Of a stretch of DNA of 64,000 nucleotides, positions 27,553 through 38,519 are shown one piece after another. The translations under genes were made by a program, and so were the position numbers. Source of the stretch: Combretum micranthum (Eukaryota > Streptophyta > Magnoliopsida > Myrtales > Combretaceae); the NCBI GenBank assembly GCA_024138025.1, contig JAMXBD010000025.1, positions 1,617,501-1,681,500 on the forward strand. The letters run 5' to 3'. Numbering within the stretch: position 1 is the first letter of the stretch; each line of letters begins with the position of its first letter. The notes beneath the pieces are model-generated. The model searched no databases. It worked only from the letters and a program-made list of their open reading frames with translations, and was not told where the DNA came from.

Positions 27553-27801
27553 TGTGAACATTTGTGCAGGTAATGAACTGTGATGAACAATAAGAAAAGG
27601 AAGAAAAATGAATCTTTGCAGAGAGTATTTTATTTATGTTCGTCTAACTCTCACAGAATACCAAAAACAGAAATATATACAATTTGTAACTAACACAACT
27701 CGAAGACAAATCAAAACAAGACACGTGGAACAAACAGCTGTCAACTAAACAGAAAAATACAGCTGTAAAAAATAAATATATTTCTTAATATAACTTCCAC
27801 T
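27553..27801 (-). repeat. 3' LTR of Copia element
   Basis: 249 bp, nearly identical to the right LTR. The outer end is TGTTCACA in element orientation. The inner end reads AGTGGAAG where the other LTR has TGTGGAAG, so its first base has mutated. It is preceded in the element by the polypurine tract. Confidence 0.93.
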
Positions 27802-27810
27802 TCCCCCCTT
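27801..27810 (-). other. Copia polypurine tract
   Basis: AAGGGGGGAA on the minus strand lies immediately before the 3' LTR and overlaps the end of pol. This is the plus-strand DNA priming site of reverse transcription. Confidence 0.85.
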
Positions 27811-28247
27811 CAAGTTGGTGTCTCAAGAAGACCCAACTTGGAACAAAAATTAGCAAGCTTATGAGCAGGAATTGTCTTGGTAAAAAGGTCCGCAAACTGA
27901 GAACTAGTAGGAAGATGTAGGGGCTGCACAAAACCAGCAGCAATGTGATCACGAAGGAAATGCAAATCAATCTCAAGATGCTTAGTACGAGCATGAAGAC
28001 AAGGATTGGCAGCTATTTGAAGGGCAAATTTATTATCACAGAATAAAGAAACTGGGCGAGGAACAGCAACATGAAGATCAGTCAGTATGTGAGAAATCCA
28101 CAACAATTCTTTAGTGGTCGAAGCAAGACTGCGATACTCAGCTTCGGTAGTAGAAGTACTAACAGTTCTTTGCTTTTTAGTCTTCCACGAGATTAAAGCA
28201 GACCCAAGCATGATGCAATAACCAGTGAGGGAACGACGATCAAGCAT
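27810..28247 (-). pseudogene. Copia pol: RNase H segment
   Basis: A 145-residue frame carrying the RNase H domain that removes the RNA strand of the RNA-DNA hybrid during reverse transcription. Visible motifs are SLTGYCIMLG, STSTTEAEYRSLA (catalytic Glu), FCDNKFALQIA (catalytic Asp), HARTKHLEIDLHFLRD and the C-terminal ADLFTKTIPAHKLANF typical of Copia. It ends in a natural stop ten bases before the LTR. The upstream junction with reverse transcriptase is frameshifted at about 28260-28275, so the domain is no longer joined to the rest of pol. Confidence 0.9.
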
Positions 28248-29485
28248 TGTTGAGCCCCAGTCAGCATCAGAAAACCCTTGAGCTCCAAGGAATTAAGAAC
28301 AGGATAAAACAGCCCAAGAGAACAAGAGCCCTTCAAATAACGCAAGACATGATATGCTGCAACCAAATGAGAAGTTCGAGGACGGGAGAGAAACTGACTT
28401 AAAGCTTGTATAACAAATGAGATGTCTGGACGCGTGATAGTAAGATAAAGAAGTCGGCCAATAAGCCTACGATAAACAAGAGGTTGATCCAACAAGTCAC
28501 CAGAACAATCATCAAGCTTGAGTCCAAGAGGAAGAGGAGAAGAAACAGGACAACAAGCAGTCATCCCTGCATCAGTCAACAAATCAATAAGAAACTTCCT
28601 TTGATGAATTAGCAACCCATTATCAGTCTTGCACAACTCAAGACCTAAAAAGAACCGTGCCAAGCCAAGATCTTTAATGGTAAAAACATCATCAAGTTGC
28701 TGCTTTAGGAGAGAAATAGCAGCTGGATCAATCCCTGTTATAAGCAGATCATCAACATACAGGAGAACAACAGTAAAGCTTTGACCAACATTACGAGTGA
28801 ACAAGGAGTAATCGGCCTTGGACTGAACAAAACCATGACCAATTAAAAAATTGGAAATCTCAACATTCCATTGCCTAGATGCTTGCTTTAAACCATAAAG
28901 TGAGCGTTGAAGTTTACACACTTGATTAGGTAAAGCTTTGGAATACCCCTGAGGTAGATGCATATAAATCTCCTCATCAAGAAAACCATGGAGAAAGGCA
29001 TTGTTTATATCCAATTGAAATAAAGGCCAATTACGAGCAGTAGCAACAGCTAATAAAATGCGAACCGTGCCCAACTTTGCAACAGGTGAAAACGTATCAT
29101 GATAGTCTTCACCCTCAACTTGAGTATATCCCTTAGCCACAAGCCTAGCCTTATATCTTTCAATAGAACCATCGGGATGAAATTTAATTTTATAGACCCA
29201 TTTAGAACCAATAGCACACTTACCCGGAGGTAATTCAGTCAACTCCCAAGTGTTATTGAGTTCTAAAGCCTCCAATTCTTGATTCATTGCTGTCACCCAT
29301 TCTTGACTTTTAGAGGCTTGAGTATAACTAGATGGTTCCTTAGATGTTAAAACATGTGCTAATGAAGCTATATAGTCAGGAGGATAAGAAGCAAATGAGT
29401 CAACAGAAAACAAAGGATGAACAACTGTAGAAGCATTAGAGGGAGCAGTAGAATCTGATTGAACAGAATGAACAAAATCATGCAA
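28193..29485 (-). pseudogene. Copia pol: reverse transcriptase segment
   Basis: A frame of 430 residues containing a full Copia reverse transcriptase. Motifs in order: NTWELTELPPGK (about 78-89), GSKWVYKIK (93-101), YKARLVAKGYTQ (111-122), QLDINNAFLHG (157-167, catalytic Asp), SLYGLKQASRQW (195-206) and the active-site YVDD at 243-246. The last 25 or so residues are out of frame after the break near 28270. At the N-terminal side the frame begins only after another break near 29515-29520, so the first Met shown is not a natural start. The catalytic residues are intact, but the protein could not be made as one piece. Confidence 0.92.
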
Positions 29486-29509
29486 CCACTGCGGAGGTTT
29501 ACAAACTCG

Positions 29510-31543
29510 TGTAGATCGCGCACATTAGGCAAAGAATCTGAATTTGAAAGACAAACATCAACATCCTCAGATTGGGACTGAGGAAGAGGAGTAACTGAAG
29601 GAGAAAAATCAGAAATATCATCAAAGGTTAAAGGAAAAGAATGAGTAGACAGAACCAAATCAGAAGGATCATTAAAAGAAGATTTGAAAGGAAAAATATC
29701 CTCACAAAAACGAACATCACGACTAACAAAAATAGCATTGGACTCAAGATTGTACAATTTATAACCTTTTTGAGCCGAGGCATAACTAAGGAAAAGACAT
29801 TTAATTCCACGAGGATCAAATTCGTCCCTCAAAACAGAAGGTGTGGTAGCAAAACACAAACATCCCATGACACGCAAGTGATCATAAGAAGGTTTGAATC
29901 CAAACAAAAGCTCATGGGGAGATTTCCAATTGAAAGAAGAAATAGGCATTTTATTTATGAGATATGTGGCAGTGAGAATACATTCTCCCCAAAATCTTTT
30001 TGGTAAATTGGCATGTAAGCGTAAAGCTCTAGCAGTATCTAAAAGATGCCTATGTTTACGCTCAACTCGACCATTTTGTTGTGGAGAATATACTACGGTT
30101 CGTTGATGAACAATGCCTAAAGTATCAAAAAGTTGTTGACATGAATGAGACAGAAATTCAACCCCATTATCAGACCTAATGTATTTAGGTGTAACAGAAA
30201 AATGATTAGCCACATAATTCAAGAAAGTAGAAAGGATAGCAGGTACTTGTGATTTATTATGTAACAAGTAAGTCCATGTACTTCTTGTACAATCATCTAG
30301 AATGGTAAGAAAAAACTTAGCTCCTGAAATTGAAGGAACATGGTAAGGTCCCCAAATGTCTAAATGTAACAAATGAAATTTTTCTGTGGAAGAATGAACA
30401 TTTCGTTCAAAAGACAACCTAGAAGCCTTAGCTTCATGACAAATATCACAAACAAAGTGAGTCATGTCTGAAGTTTTACAAGCATCAATGTGTTTGAGTT
30501 TAGAACAAGAAGTATGTCCTAATCGTGCATGAAACAAACTAAAGGAATTGTTTTGATTACAAGAGAAACTGGAAGAGGAATTTGAAAAATGTGCATACTG
30601 ATCTTGAGCAGTAAAACTCCGAGCAATCGAAGACTTTAAAACATACAATCCATTCTCAGATTTAGCTGTCACTATAATCTTCTTAGTTGTCGGGTCTTGG
30701 AAAACAAGAGAAGAAGCATCAACAATGGCCACCAGTTTAGAGTGAGATAACAGTTTATGAACAGAAAGGAGATTATGGGAAAAATCAGGTGTATAGAAGA
30801 CATTGGACAAGGTTAGTGTATCATTTATTCGAACTGATCCAACAAGATGAACCAGTTTAACAGATCCATCAGGTAAACGAACAGAAATTGGAGAAGTCAG
30901 CTTGTGTGTATCAACAAGGATGGATTTGTAAGGTGTCATGTGATCACTAGCACCTGAATCAACAATCCAAGAACCAAAGTTATTAATCCAAGCATTAAAA
31001 CAAGAAAAGGGTAGAAGAGTACCAGCATATGAAACCATATTAGCTACTGATTCATCTCGACTTTGATGCTTATCTGACATCATACGCATTAATTCTTGGC
31101 AAACATTATGTACAAGCTGTTTATCCAACATTGATCCAGTGTTCACACGTTCCAGAGAAGATATATTATCAAGAGGAGTCATCAGATCTTTGCTAGACAG
31201 ATCTTTAACACAAGTAGCAGCAAATTTCCCTTGTGATTTAAAATTCATCCTCTTGTCTTTAAACCAATCAGGATATCCAATAATCTGGAAGCATGTCTCA
31301 ATTGAATGACCCTCAGATTTGCAATGTTTGCAAAATAACTTGTTATTCATCCCTTTCCTTCGTTTATCCGAAAAACCTTTCACCTCTGTTGTTCTATTTG
31401 CAAGATATGATGTAGAATCCAAATCACTTATATTGGATGTAATGTGTTTTTGTTTTTCAACTTGTTGCACCAAATAGAAGGCTTTATTAATAGTAGGCAA
31501 CGGATCCATAGACAATATGTGATTGCATACTGATTCAAAACCA
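29510..31543 (-). pseudogene. Copia gag end, protease and integrase segment
   Basis: A long frame of about 670 meaningful residues. Numbering from the Met at 31515, it has a gag zinc knuckle with C62, C65, H70 and C75; the aspartic protease motif IVDSGASDH (D186); the integrase zinc-binding H329, H334, C356 and C359; and the integrase catalytic triad D386, D449 and E485, with the expected 35-residue gap between the last two. The C-terminal integrase block GCLCFATTP to KGYKLYNL follows. All catalytic residues are present. The frame is cut off from gag at about 31543 and from reverse transcriptase at about 29515-29520, each apparently by a small indel. Confidence 0.92.
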
Positions 31544-31544
31544 T

Positions 31545-32134
31545 CAAAAATTGCATCAACTTGCTATGAGACTCAAACTCCATAATCCTCTGTTTAAGAT
31601 CACACGTGCAATACTCTAATCTCCACAAGAACAAGTAGGATATGCATGCAAGGCTTGTAACTCATCCCATAGTCTTTTCAATTTGTTATAATAGATGCTA
31701 ACCAATTGATTACCTTGCCTAACATTACTAATTTCATGTTGGATTTGAAAAATTAATGGACCACTACCTTGTCCATATTGTTCACCAACTTCTTTCCACA
31801 ATTCAAACGCTGAATGAGCAAATATAAAATTCTGTGAAAATTCACTTAACATGGAATTCAAAATCCAACACCTAACCATATAATCACACCTTGTCCAACG
31901 AATTAAGTCAGGTGAATTATCATTAGGTTTTACAATCGATCTATCAATAAACCCGATCTTGAGTTTAGCTCCCAATCCCATTTTGACAGATCTACTCCAG
32001 GCTAAGTAATTCGTTCCATTAAACAGTATATTTCCAATCACCATACTTGGAACATCAGAATTTGACAAATACAAAGGATCTGATATCATCATATCATTCG
32101 AATTACGACGATTTGGATCCAATTGTAAATCCAT
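31545..32134 (-). pseudogene. Copia gag, N-terminal part, frameshifted
   Basis: Starts at the ATG at 32132-32134, 86 bases inside the primer site; an in-frame upstream ATG at 32191 is less likely because it adds a hydrophobic stretch. Recognisable gag motifs are FNGTNYLAWSRSVKMGLGAK and ELWKEVGEQYGQ, then YYNKLKRLWDEL. The frame stops at 31616 after CSCGD, while the continuation (KQRIMEFESHSKLMQFLM) is in another frame from about 31622. A second shift near 31543 moves it into the protease frame. Gag would normally form the virus-like particle. Confidence 0.88.
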
Positions 32135-32219
32135 CTCCAAGAACTTCGTAAACAAAATCACAAAACAGACAAGAAAGTAAAAAAAAAACAATTAGAGGCT
32201 AGAAATACCTCACGCCAAA

Positions 32220-32231
32220 GCTCTGATACCA
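32220..32231 (-). other. Copia primer binding site (tRNA-iMet)
   Basis: TGGTATCAGAGC on the minus strand starts directly after the 5' LTR. It is complementary to the 3' end of plant initiator tRNA-Met, the primer for minus-strand DNA synthesis. Confidence 0.95.
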
Positions 32232-32481
32232 TGTGAACATTTGTGCAGGTAATGAACTGTGATGAACAATAAGAAAAGGAAGAAAAATGAATCTTTGCAG
32301 AGAGTATTTTATTTATGTTCGTCTAACTCTCACAGAATACCAAAAACAGAAATATATACAATTTGTAACTAACACAACTCTAAGACAAATCAAAACAAGA
32401 CACGTGGAACAAACAGCTGTCAACTAAACAGAAAGATGCAGCTGTCAAAAATAAATATATTTTCTTAATATAACTTCCACA
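32232..32481 (-). repeat. 5' LTR of Copia element
   Basis: 250 bp, TGTGGAAGTT to TGTTCACA in element orientation. A TATA-like TGTATATATTT (near 32350, minus strand) could serve as the element's promoter. Confidence 0.94.
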
Positions 32482-32486
32482 TAATT
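32482..32486. repeat. Copia target-site duplication, right
   Basis: TAATT, identical to 27548-27552. Confidence 0.88.
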
Positions 32487-32690
32487 TTCTTCAACAATAA
32501 ATTATGAATATCTTATTTACCTACTTTGTGAAACGATGATTTCTCTTTTAACCACTTGAAATATTAATACTTTAATAGAATTCACCCTCAAAGGTTAATT
32601 TCTATTTTTAACCACTAAAAAAAATTGAGGTAATACTTCAATTGAACTTATCCTGAAATGTTAATATTTTTCGAAGTAATTTATCATTTT

Positions 32691-33143
32691 ATAAAAATGT
32701 CCACTTTTAAGTTTATTTCTCTTATTCAAGTGTTTTTTCCTTCATCCAAATAAAATTGTGGAAAATTTCATATCGTACCATTAAAAAATTTTATGTGTTC
32801 CTTATAAATTTGTTTGGACTATTCTATTCATAAAATTAATTATCTAAAGTTTAAAAATCTCAGTTCTATACTTGGATTTTCTCTATTTTTACAATTAACT
32901 ATCTAAATTTTATCTATTCTTGGAACTAATTGCCTAAACTTTATCAATTATTGCAAGTACCTACCTAATATAGACAATATTGATAATTTTAAAAAGTTTG
33001 TAGATACTAAATGAATACTTTTAAATTTTAAATAGTTAATAAAAAATTAAAGTTTAGTTATGAAATGTGAAATTTGCCCCATGATTATATACAATTTCGT
33101 AATAGTTTAGTTAAAGGATGTCACCAAGTGAAACATTTATTAA
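32691..33143. other. AT-rich intergenic
   Basis: No gene. Recurring AATTAACTATCTAAA and AATTGCCTAAAC-type phrases between 32830 and 33060 suggest another decayed short inverted-repeat element, but its ends could not be fixed. Confidence 0.35.
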
Positions 33144-33392
33144 AGGGTTAATATCACGAATGGTATTTGAACGTTAACAATATATGCAATTAAGTGTATA
33201 AACTTTGAAATTGATCAATTTAATATCTGAAAAAAACTTTTCCTACACGGTAACAGTACCCCATCAAGTTCTTTTGGTTACTAAATTGATTAATTTCAAT
33301 GTTTTTTAGATAGTAAATTGATGAATTTCAAAGTTCATATATCTAATTGCATATTTTGTCAAAATTCAAATAATTCATGATATTATTCTTTT
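33144..33392. repeat. MITE-like element, family C, copy 1
   Basis: The left end GGGTTAATATCACGAATGG runs to ATGCAATTAAG. The right end contains CTAATTGCATATTTTGTC and then TCATGATATTATTC, the imperfect reverse complement, giving terminal inverted repeats of roughly 50 bases. The middle repeats TAAATTGATTAATTTCAA. About 250 bp, noncoding. Confidence 0.65.
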
Positions 33393-33550
33393 GTTAAAAA
33401 ATAAAAGTCAAATTTTTTGCATTATTTTTAGATTGATTACAAACTATATAATAACCAAACATAAGAAGATATGCTGAATTTTCTTTTCTTAATTTGATTT
33501 CTTAATAAGTGCTAGATAACATCTTGATTAATATTTTGCATATTTTACAT

Positions 33551-33851
33551 TGGATAAAAGTCGTGAATGATATCTGAACTTCGATAAAATATGCAATTAG
33601 TTACTTGAGTTTTGAAATTGATTAATTTAGTACCTAAATTTTGAAATTGATCAATTTAATACTTAATTTTTTTTTTTACATATGTTGATGGTACTTATAT
33701 TGGTTAAAGACGTCATGTCAAATGGTGATGTTAGCCAATTTAACGAAAGTACTATGGATATACATAAAAGTTCTTTTAAATACTAAATTGATTAATTTTA
33801 AAATTCAAATACCTATTAACATATTTGGGGATAACATTCGCAATATTAACG
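33551..33851. repeat. MITE-like element, family C, copy 2
   Basis: Begins GGATAAAAGTCGTGAATGAT, then AAAATATGCAATTAG and TTGATTAATTTAGTACCT. The right end (AATACCTATTAACATATTT to GCAATATTAAC) is a diverged form of the family C terminus. It lies 160 bp from copy 1. Confidence 0.55.
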
Positions 33852-34127
33852 TTTTTGAATATACATACAACCGACAGCCTAGAAACAAAAACCAACCACA
33901 AACTTATCGAAGTGGAATTAGTCAACTCCAAATCCAATCGAACAGTCCGCAGGTTGCAAGCATGGGAAGTCACTTGCGTGAGCTCCTTTCCAAACTATGG
34001 ACTGGCCCCACACTCCCCAAATAATTCTTCTTAAAAGGAACATTGCAAGAAGCTGGGCATGCTTAAGGTTCTTTTTGACCAATGCTAAGGTTCCTTGAAA
34101 AAATTGATTTTATTTCCCAGTAGTGTG

Positions 34128-34660
34128 ATACAGCTTTGTTGATGGATTATGTCCCTTGCCTTTCATTTTCGGATGAAGTTCTACGAAAATTCCCTGTCAG
34201 ATTTGGGGTTGAAACTTAGAGCATATCCCATGATGTTCTTTAAAAATGGACACTTTTAATTAATGCATGAGGTTGGTAACGTGTATAGCTCGAACTGAAA
34301 TTTAATTAGATTGATGGTACGTAGAAATTTACTTTTCACTTAGTGTGGACTACTATACCATTTTTCTACGATTAACAGTATACAAAAAGCGTAAGAAACT
34401 TCAAAAAACACCAATTTTATTTATGATTTTCACAAAACAGATTTACAATTACCATATTTTTACTATAATTGGTAAATCAGAAACAGTAATTTATTTATTT
34501 TTTTTTATATACATCGGGATTGAGAAAACTTACTTTGCTTTGTCCGTATGGATAAGTCATAGAACTCAATTACACTATGCATCACGGCTGGAACTCACAT
34601 TGAGCTTATATAAGAAATGAAGTCACTTATGCCCTTTTAAGGGAAAAAGAAAATAGTGTG
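34128..34660. repeat. Ancient duplicated block, copy 1
   Basis: Segments here align with 40436-40625 and 41850-41915. Shared phrases include GTGATACAG, ATGGATTA, GCCTTTCATTTTC (here) versus GGCTTTCATTTTC, AAAATTCC, AATGCATGAGG versus AATGCGTGAGG, and a TATA-like GAGCTTATATAAGAAATGA versus GAAGCTTATATAATAAATGA. No reading frame is conserved between the copies, so this is noncoding, possibly former promoter or leader DNA. An AT-rich filler (34330-34560) has no counterpart in the other copy. Confidence 0.5.
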
Positions 34661-35148
34661 ATCGCGATGTGTGTGGAAACATGTACACACGGTATCTCAT
34701 TAAGAGCTAAAGTTTAGGAAATTTACTTTGGATCAGGATAAGGGTAGATATCAGAGTTTGAATTTTGAAATATGATTTGGACAGGTTGCGAATTTACTCA
34801 AAACTTTATCTCTGCAGATATATGGATTTAAGAGGAATAGTCAAATGCATACCGTGTGAGTACTGTATTACAATGACTTACAAGGACTGACACATAACGA
34901 CACGACACTTAAAAAATTATTTAAAAGAGAAATGGAATAAGAAGAAAAAATAGGTAATTTCAATCATTTCAATTACACTTGTGACATGTGGATGAGCTTT
35001 GAAGCATTAAACTTTACTAACAAAGATGAGCAAGTGTTTAATCTCTTAAGATAAAAATTCGATAGTATCTCAATATTTTTATCAAATTTTTGAACCTATA
35101 AAATGAGGAGAGACTTGGAGGTATTTAAAGAGTTTGACTATCAATTCT

Positions 35149-35395
35149 ATCCATAAGATTGCGTTGATAATCAATGGTCAAAATAAGTCATTTTTAATGC
35201 ATGAGCCATATTGAGAAATGTTAGATGATGGACGGTCTAACGAGCCCTATCCTAAGCCCAACATATTAAATCTTCATCAAATTGTGTTGACAATCAACGG
35301 TTGATATGAATCTCTTTTAGTGCAAGAGTCACATTGAAAAAAGTTAGATAATGGACATATTTGTCCAACAAGCTCTACTCTAAATCCACTATGTC
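35149..35395. repeat. Two diverged tandem copies of about 122 bp
   Basis: Copy 1 starts CATAAGATTGCGTTGATAAT and copy 2 (from about 35271) starts CATCAAATTGTGTTGACAAT. Both continue through CAATGGTC/CAACGGTT, GAGCCATATTGA/GAGTCACATTGA and TTAGATGATGGAC/TTAGATAATGGAC. An old tandem duplication with no coding frame. Confidence 0.75.
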
Positions 35396-36240
35396 ATCTC
35401 TTCTTTGGTCATCTCATATAGAATAAGACTCTTTAAACCATGTTATTTAGTCCAAAGAATAAAGTCCAATATTCAATATAATTTATTTTTAATCATCTAC
35501 AATATATATTAAGAAAATAATAAAAAATATGTACTCAAAATAAATTTACTATTAAGTCTAATGGAGAGTTGAGCTCGGGTGCTTATTGATTTTCATTTCA
35601 AGTTGAGCTCAAGATTAAAATAAAAACTAAATCTTATTCGAATGAAGATTAAACTTCAAGTTTTTCATTTGAGTCGAGTTCAATCTTTGCATGAGAAGTA
35701 ATTGGGGTTGGGGTAAAAAGGATATCCACAAATTGCTCTCACAGAATAATGTATAGGGTGTAATCTTAAAACTTGTGCTTTAGGATATATAGGACTTAGG
35801 TCTAAATTGTTGCACATGTACACTAAAAATCAACAATATAATTTTTTTTTCTTTTACTTTTATGTTAATAATAACTACAGAAAAGAATTAAAAAAAAGAA
35901 ACATATAATGTCTGGAGTTTAGTCAATTCATGAGATCTTAACAAGAAAATTTTTATCAATAAGATAATGGGCTCTCCAGCCTTACTGTTATTTGCTGCAT
36001 ACAAATGGGTTTAAGGGTGAAGCTTCACCAATTGAGCTATGTACTCACATGGCAAAACATCATTTATTAACAAATATGAAAGAAATAATATATATGGTCT
36101 ACTAATATATGACCAGTTAATTTTTGGATCAAAATTCTTTATGGTATCATCCCATTTCGAGGACTCATGCAACCCCCTTAGATGGTTCCACAATGTGTTT
36201 TACATCTAACAACGAATAAGAAAAGTTGATCCATACACAT

Positions 36241-36285
36241 TAAAAAAAAAAAAAAAGAAAGAAAAAAGAAAGAAAGAAAGAAAGA
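36241..36285. repeat. Poly-A plus (GAAA)n purine tract
   Basis: A run of A followed by GAAA units; an asymmetric purine microsatellite. Confidence 0.85.
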
Positions 36286-36817
36286 ATTTTGTGGATAAAG
36301 CGATTTTAAGACATCAACTATGTGATTGGTATTATAATATGCATAAAGAAGCATAAACGTGAATTGAAACATAAAAGATCACCTTTCGTTAGAGTAAAAG
36401 TGTACACTTACAATTACGTAATAAATCTTGTATACATTTGCTCTTTTAAGTTGCTATGAAAATATTAACGTGCTTAGATAGTAAAAAATTTATTACAAAA
36501 TTTTATTATTATAAAAATAAATAGAAGAATTACACGTTTTATAAAGTACTTTGCAGTTGTAAACTTTATGGAATATATATTCCAGAATGGTTTAAAATTG
36601 CCACATGATAGGTTCTGATTCTAAAATTCAAAAACATATACATATAGATTAGGATATAGGTAAGGCTTATCTTGAATTGATGGTAATGCATATAATTGTT
36701 TCGATAATCAATAACGTCTATCTATTATAGTCATATACTAAAACAAGGTGCATAAACTTATCCCATATACTTAATGACGTTGCATCAATATAAAGAGTGC
36801 AAAAAAAAAAAAAAAAT

Positions 36818-37196
36818 TCATTAATTATAAAAACATGACATATGTTTTGGTTAATTTGCAAACATATAACCTATATTAATTTTTTTGATAAATAGGTAAC
36901 ACGAGTTTTATACAAAAATCTCAATATTTAATTGGTAATAAAAATTAATATTACATTTTTTCTCATTTTCTCATTTTTAAAAATAATTTTTAATATTTTG
37001 TTTTATTTAGTAATATTTTATTAAAATAATTTTTTAAGTCCAATAAGACTCTAACACATATGACTCTAATTGTAATTAATTATATTGATACTTTTGTATG
37101 AAATTCATATCATCTATTTGTCGAAAAAAAAAATTAACATATGTTATGTGTTTGAAAACTAGTCAAAATACATGTCATATTTTTGTGTAATTAACC
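36818..37196. repeat. MITE-like element, family B, copy 2
   Basis: Left end TTAATTATAAAAACATGACA with TTGGTTAATTTGCAAACA. Right end GTGTTTGAAAACTAGTCAAA with TTTTTGTGTAATTAACC. The arms are inverted relative to each other and match the other family B copies. Includes the family phrase CAATAAGACTCTAACACAT. Confidence 0.65.
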
Positions 37197-38511
37197 AAAA
37201 AATTATAAATAATTAAGTAAATAAATCATTATGAATATTTTCGAAAAAAACATATAATTTTAATGTGCGCCGTAATATAGCATTTATCAAGAATAAGTGG
37301 ACATATGTTTCTAAACTGCCTTTCTCAAATGAGTACTGGCTTGAATGATTTCCCAGCATCCACTAGGTGTCTTAAATAACTTCTCTTCGAGATAAACTCT
37401 TCTATCTACTTATTTGTAACCTCCATGTATTCTATTATTATATTACAATAAACATATATGACACTAAAGTCTCTCCATTCCCTTATATAGATTAATATAT
37501 ATACACATATAATACAAATATATTAAATGGGCTAAATATGATAATTACCTAGAATAATTATTTGAATTAGTAATAGGTTCTAAATAGTTAGACTTATATA
37601 TACTTTTAAACGTTATAAAGATTTTTTTAATTTGTAGACTTGGAATAGGGTCCTTTAAACTTGCCTAGTGTTAATAACCTTCTTGGTAGACTTATGTCCT
37701 CAATGAGTATCTTTAAAGGCTATTAGGGTTGGACACATCTTCTTTTGAAGCCCAAAAAAGCCCTGTTGAAATTGTCTAGAATTATCAAAATATCCGTGAT
37801 AATTATTAGAATTATTAGGATAATTGTGATCGTTATTAATCCCAAGAGTGGCTTCTCTTTTACTGCTGTAAAAGATATATTTGTACCCATTTGACGAATG
37901 TGAAACTCTATCCGAAAATCTTTTCTCCTGTAACATCTTTTTAAAAATAGATTTTAGCGTATAATGGACTAAATTGTTACATTTCACATAAATTACGGTT
38001 AACACTTTGGGGTCTTCTCATCTTGAGAGTGTTCTTCATTAAACATACCTAACTATAAAGTTATGATGAACTCTAAACCATTATACCAAAAAATATCTTA
38101 ATTGTTAGAGCTCTACTACCTTATATTTGAGGGATATTATCAAATATATTATTATAATGATATGTATTTATATATAATAATTTTAATAGCCTATTCATTT
38201 GTCAAAAACATATTTTACAATTTCAAACAATGTCAAATAATTTACTAATGTTAATTAAGCGAAAATTCTCTAAAAAATTTGCAATAAACTACTAAATACA
38301 ACCTTTTCAACACTTACAATAACACATAAACATTAAAACATTAGACTTTTTTTTAGAAGAAAAAACATAGAAAGCCAAAGCAAAATGCTCAATGAAATGG
38401 AGGAAGAATCAAGAGAGATGAGGAAGACATCTAGAAAATGAAATGCCATACGCACGACTCACCTCATCTAGACTATCCACAAAGGTAAGATATTTCCTGT
38501 CCATATGGGAA
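37197..38511. other. Intergenic, one unexplained open frame
   Basis: No gene recognised. A minus-strand open frame at 37700-38005 (101 residues, Asn-rich, with KREATLGINNDHNYPNN) has no recognisable domain or conserved motif and is flanked by AT-rich repeats. It is left uncalled. Confidence 0.35.
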
Positions 38512-38519
38512 GCTATGAG
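38512..38519. repeat. hAT target-site duplication, left
   Basis: GCTATGAG, identical to 39142-39149. Confidence 0.85.

Larger units (their letters stand above)
27553..32481 (-). mobile_element. Ty1/Copia LTR retrotransposon, full-length but broken
   Basis: A 4.93-kb element read on the minus strand: 5' LTR (32232-32481), primer site TGGTATCAGAGC, gag, protease, integrase, reverse transcriptase, RNase H, polypurine tract and 3' LTR (27553-27801). Integrase before reverse transcriptase is the Copia order. The LTRs differ by about five substitutions and one indel in 250 bp, pointing to a fairly recent insertion, and the 5-bp TAATT target duplication is intact. At least four frame breaks split gag and pol, so this copy cannot make its own full polyprotein. 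The lineage is not settled; the gag and RNase H style is compatible with the Ale/Retrofit group. Confidence 0.95.
27370..32690. repeat. MITE-like element, family A, interrupted by Copia
   Basis: The left half (27370-27552) contains GATATCAACGTTCAGG and AACATTTAGATTAATTTTTAA. The right half (32482-32690) contains TTTTAACCACTTGAAAT and GAACTTATCCTG and ends GAAGTAATTTATC. Together they give the same order of blocks as the intact family A copy at 16907-17250. The Copia element sits between them with a TAATT target duplication, so it landed inside an existing MITE-like repeat. Outer ends are approximate. Confidence 0.6.
34661..36817. other. Intergenic with tandem duplication
   Basis: No gene. 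Contains the 35149-35395 duplication, a GAGTTGAGCTC-rich fragment (about 35565-35695) like those at 39310 and 60470, and a GAAA-type purine microsatellite at 36241-36285. Confidence 0.4.

Noticed and set aside
29641..30106. Plus-strand genes inside the Copia element
   Set aside because: They are antisense shadows of the conserved integrase frame.
37700..38005. A 101-residue Asn-rich minus-strand gene
   Set aside because: No domain, no plausible exon partners and no upstream signals; kept only as an unexplained open frame.
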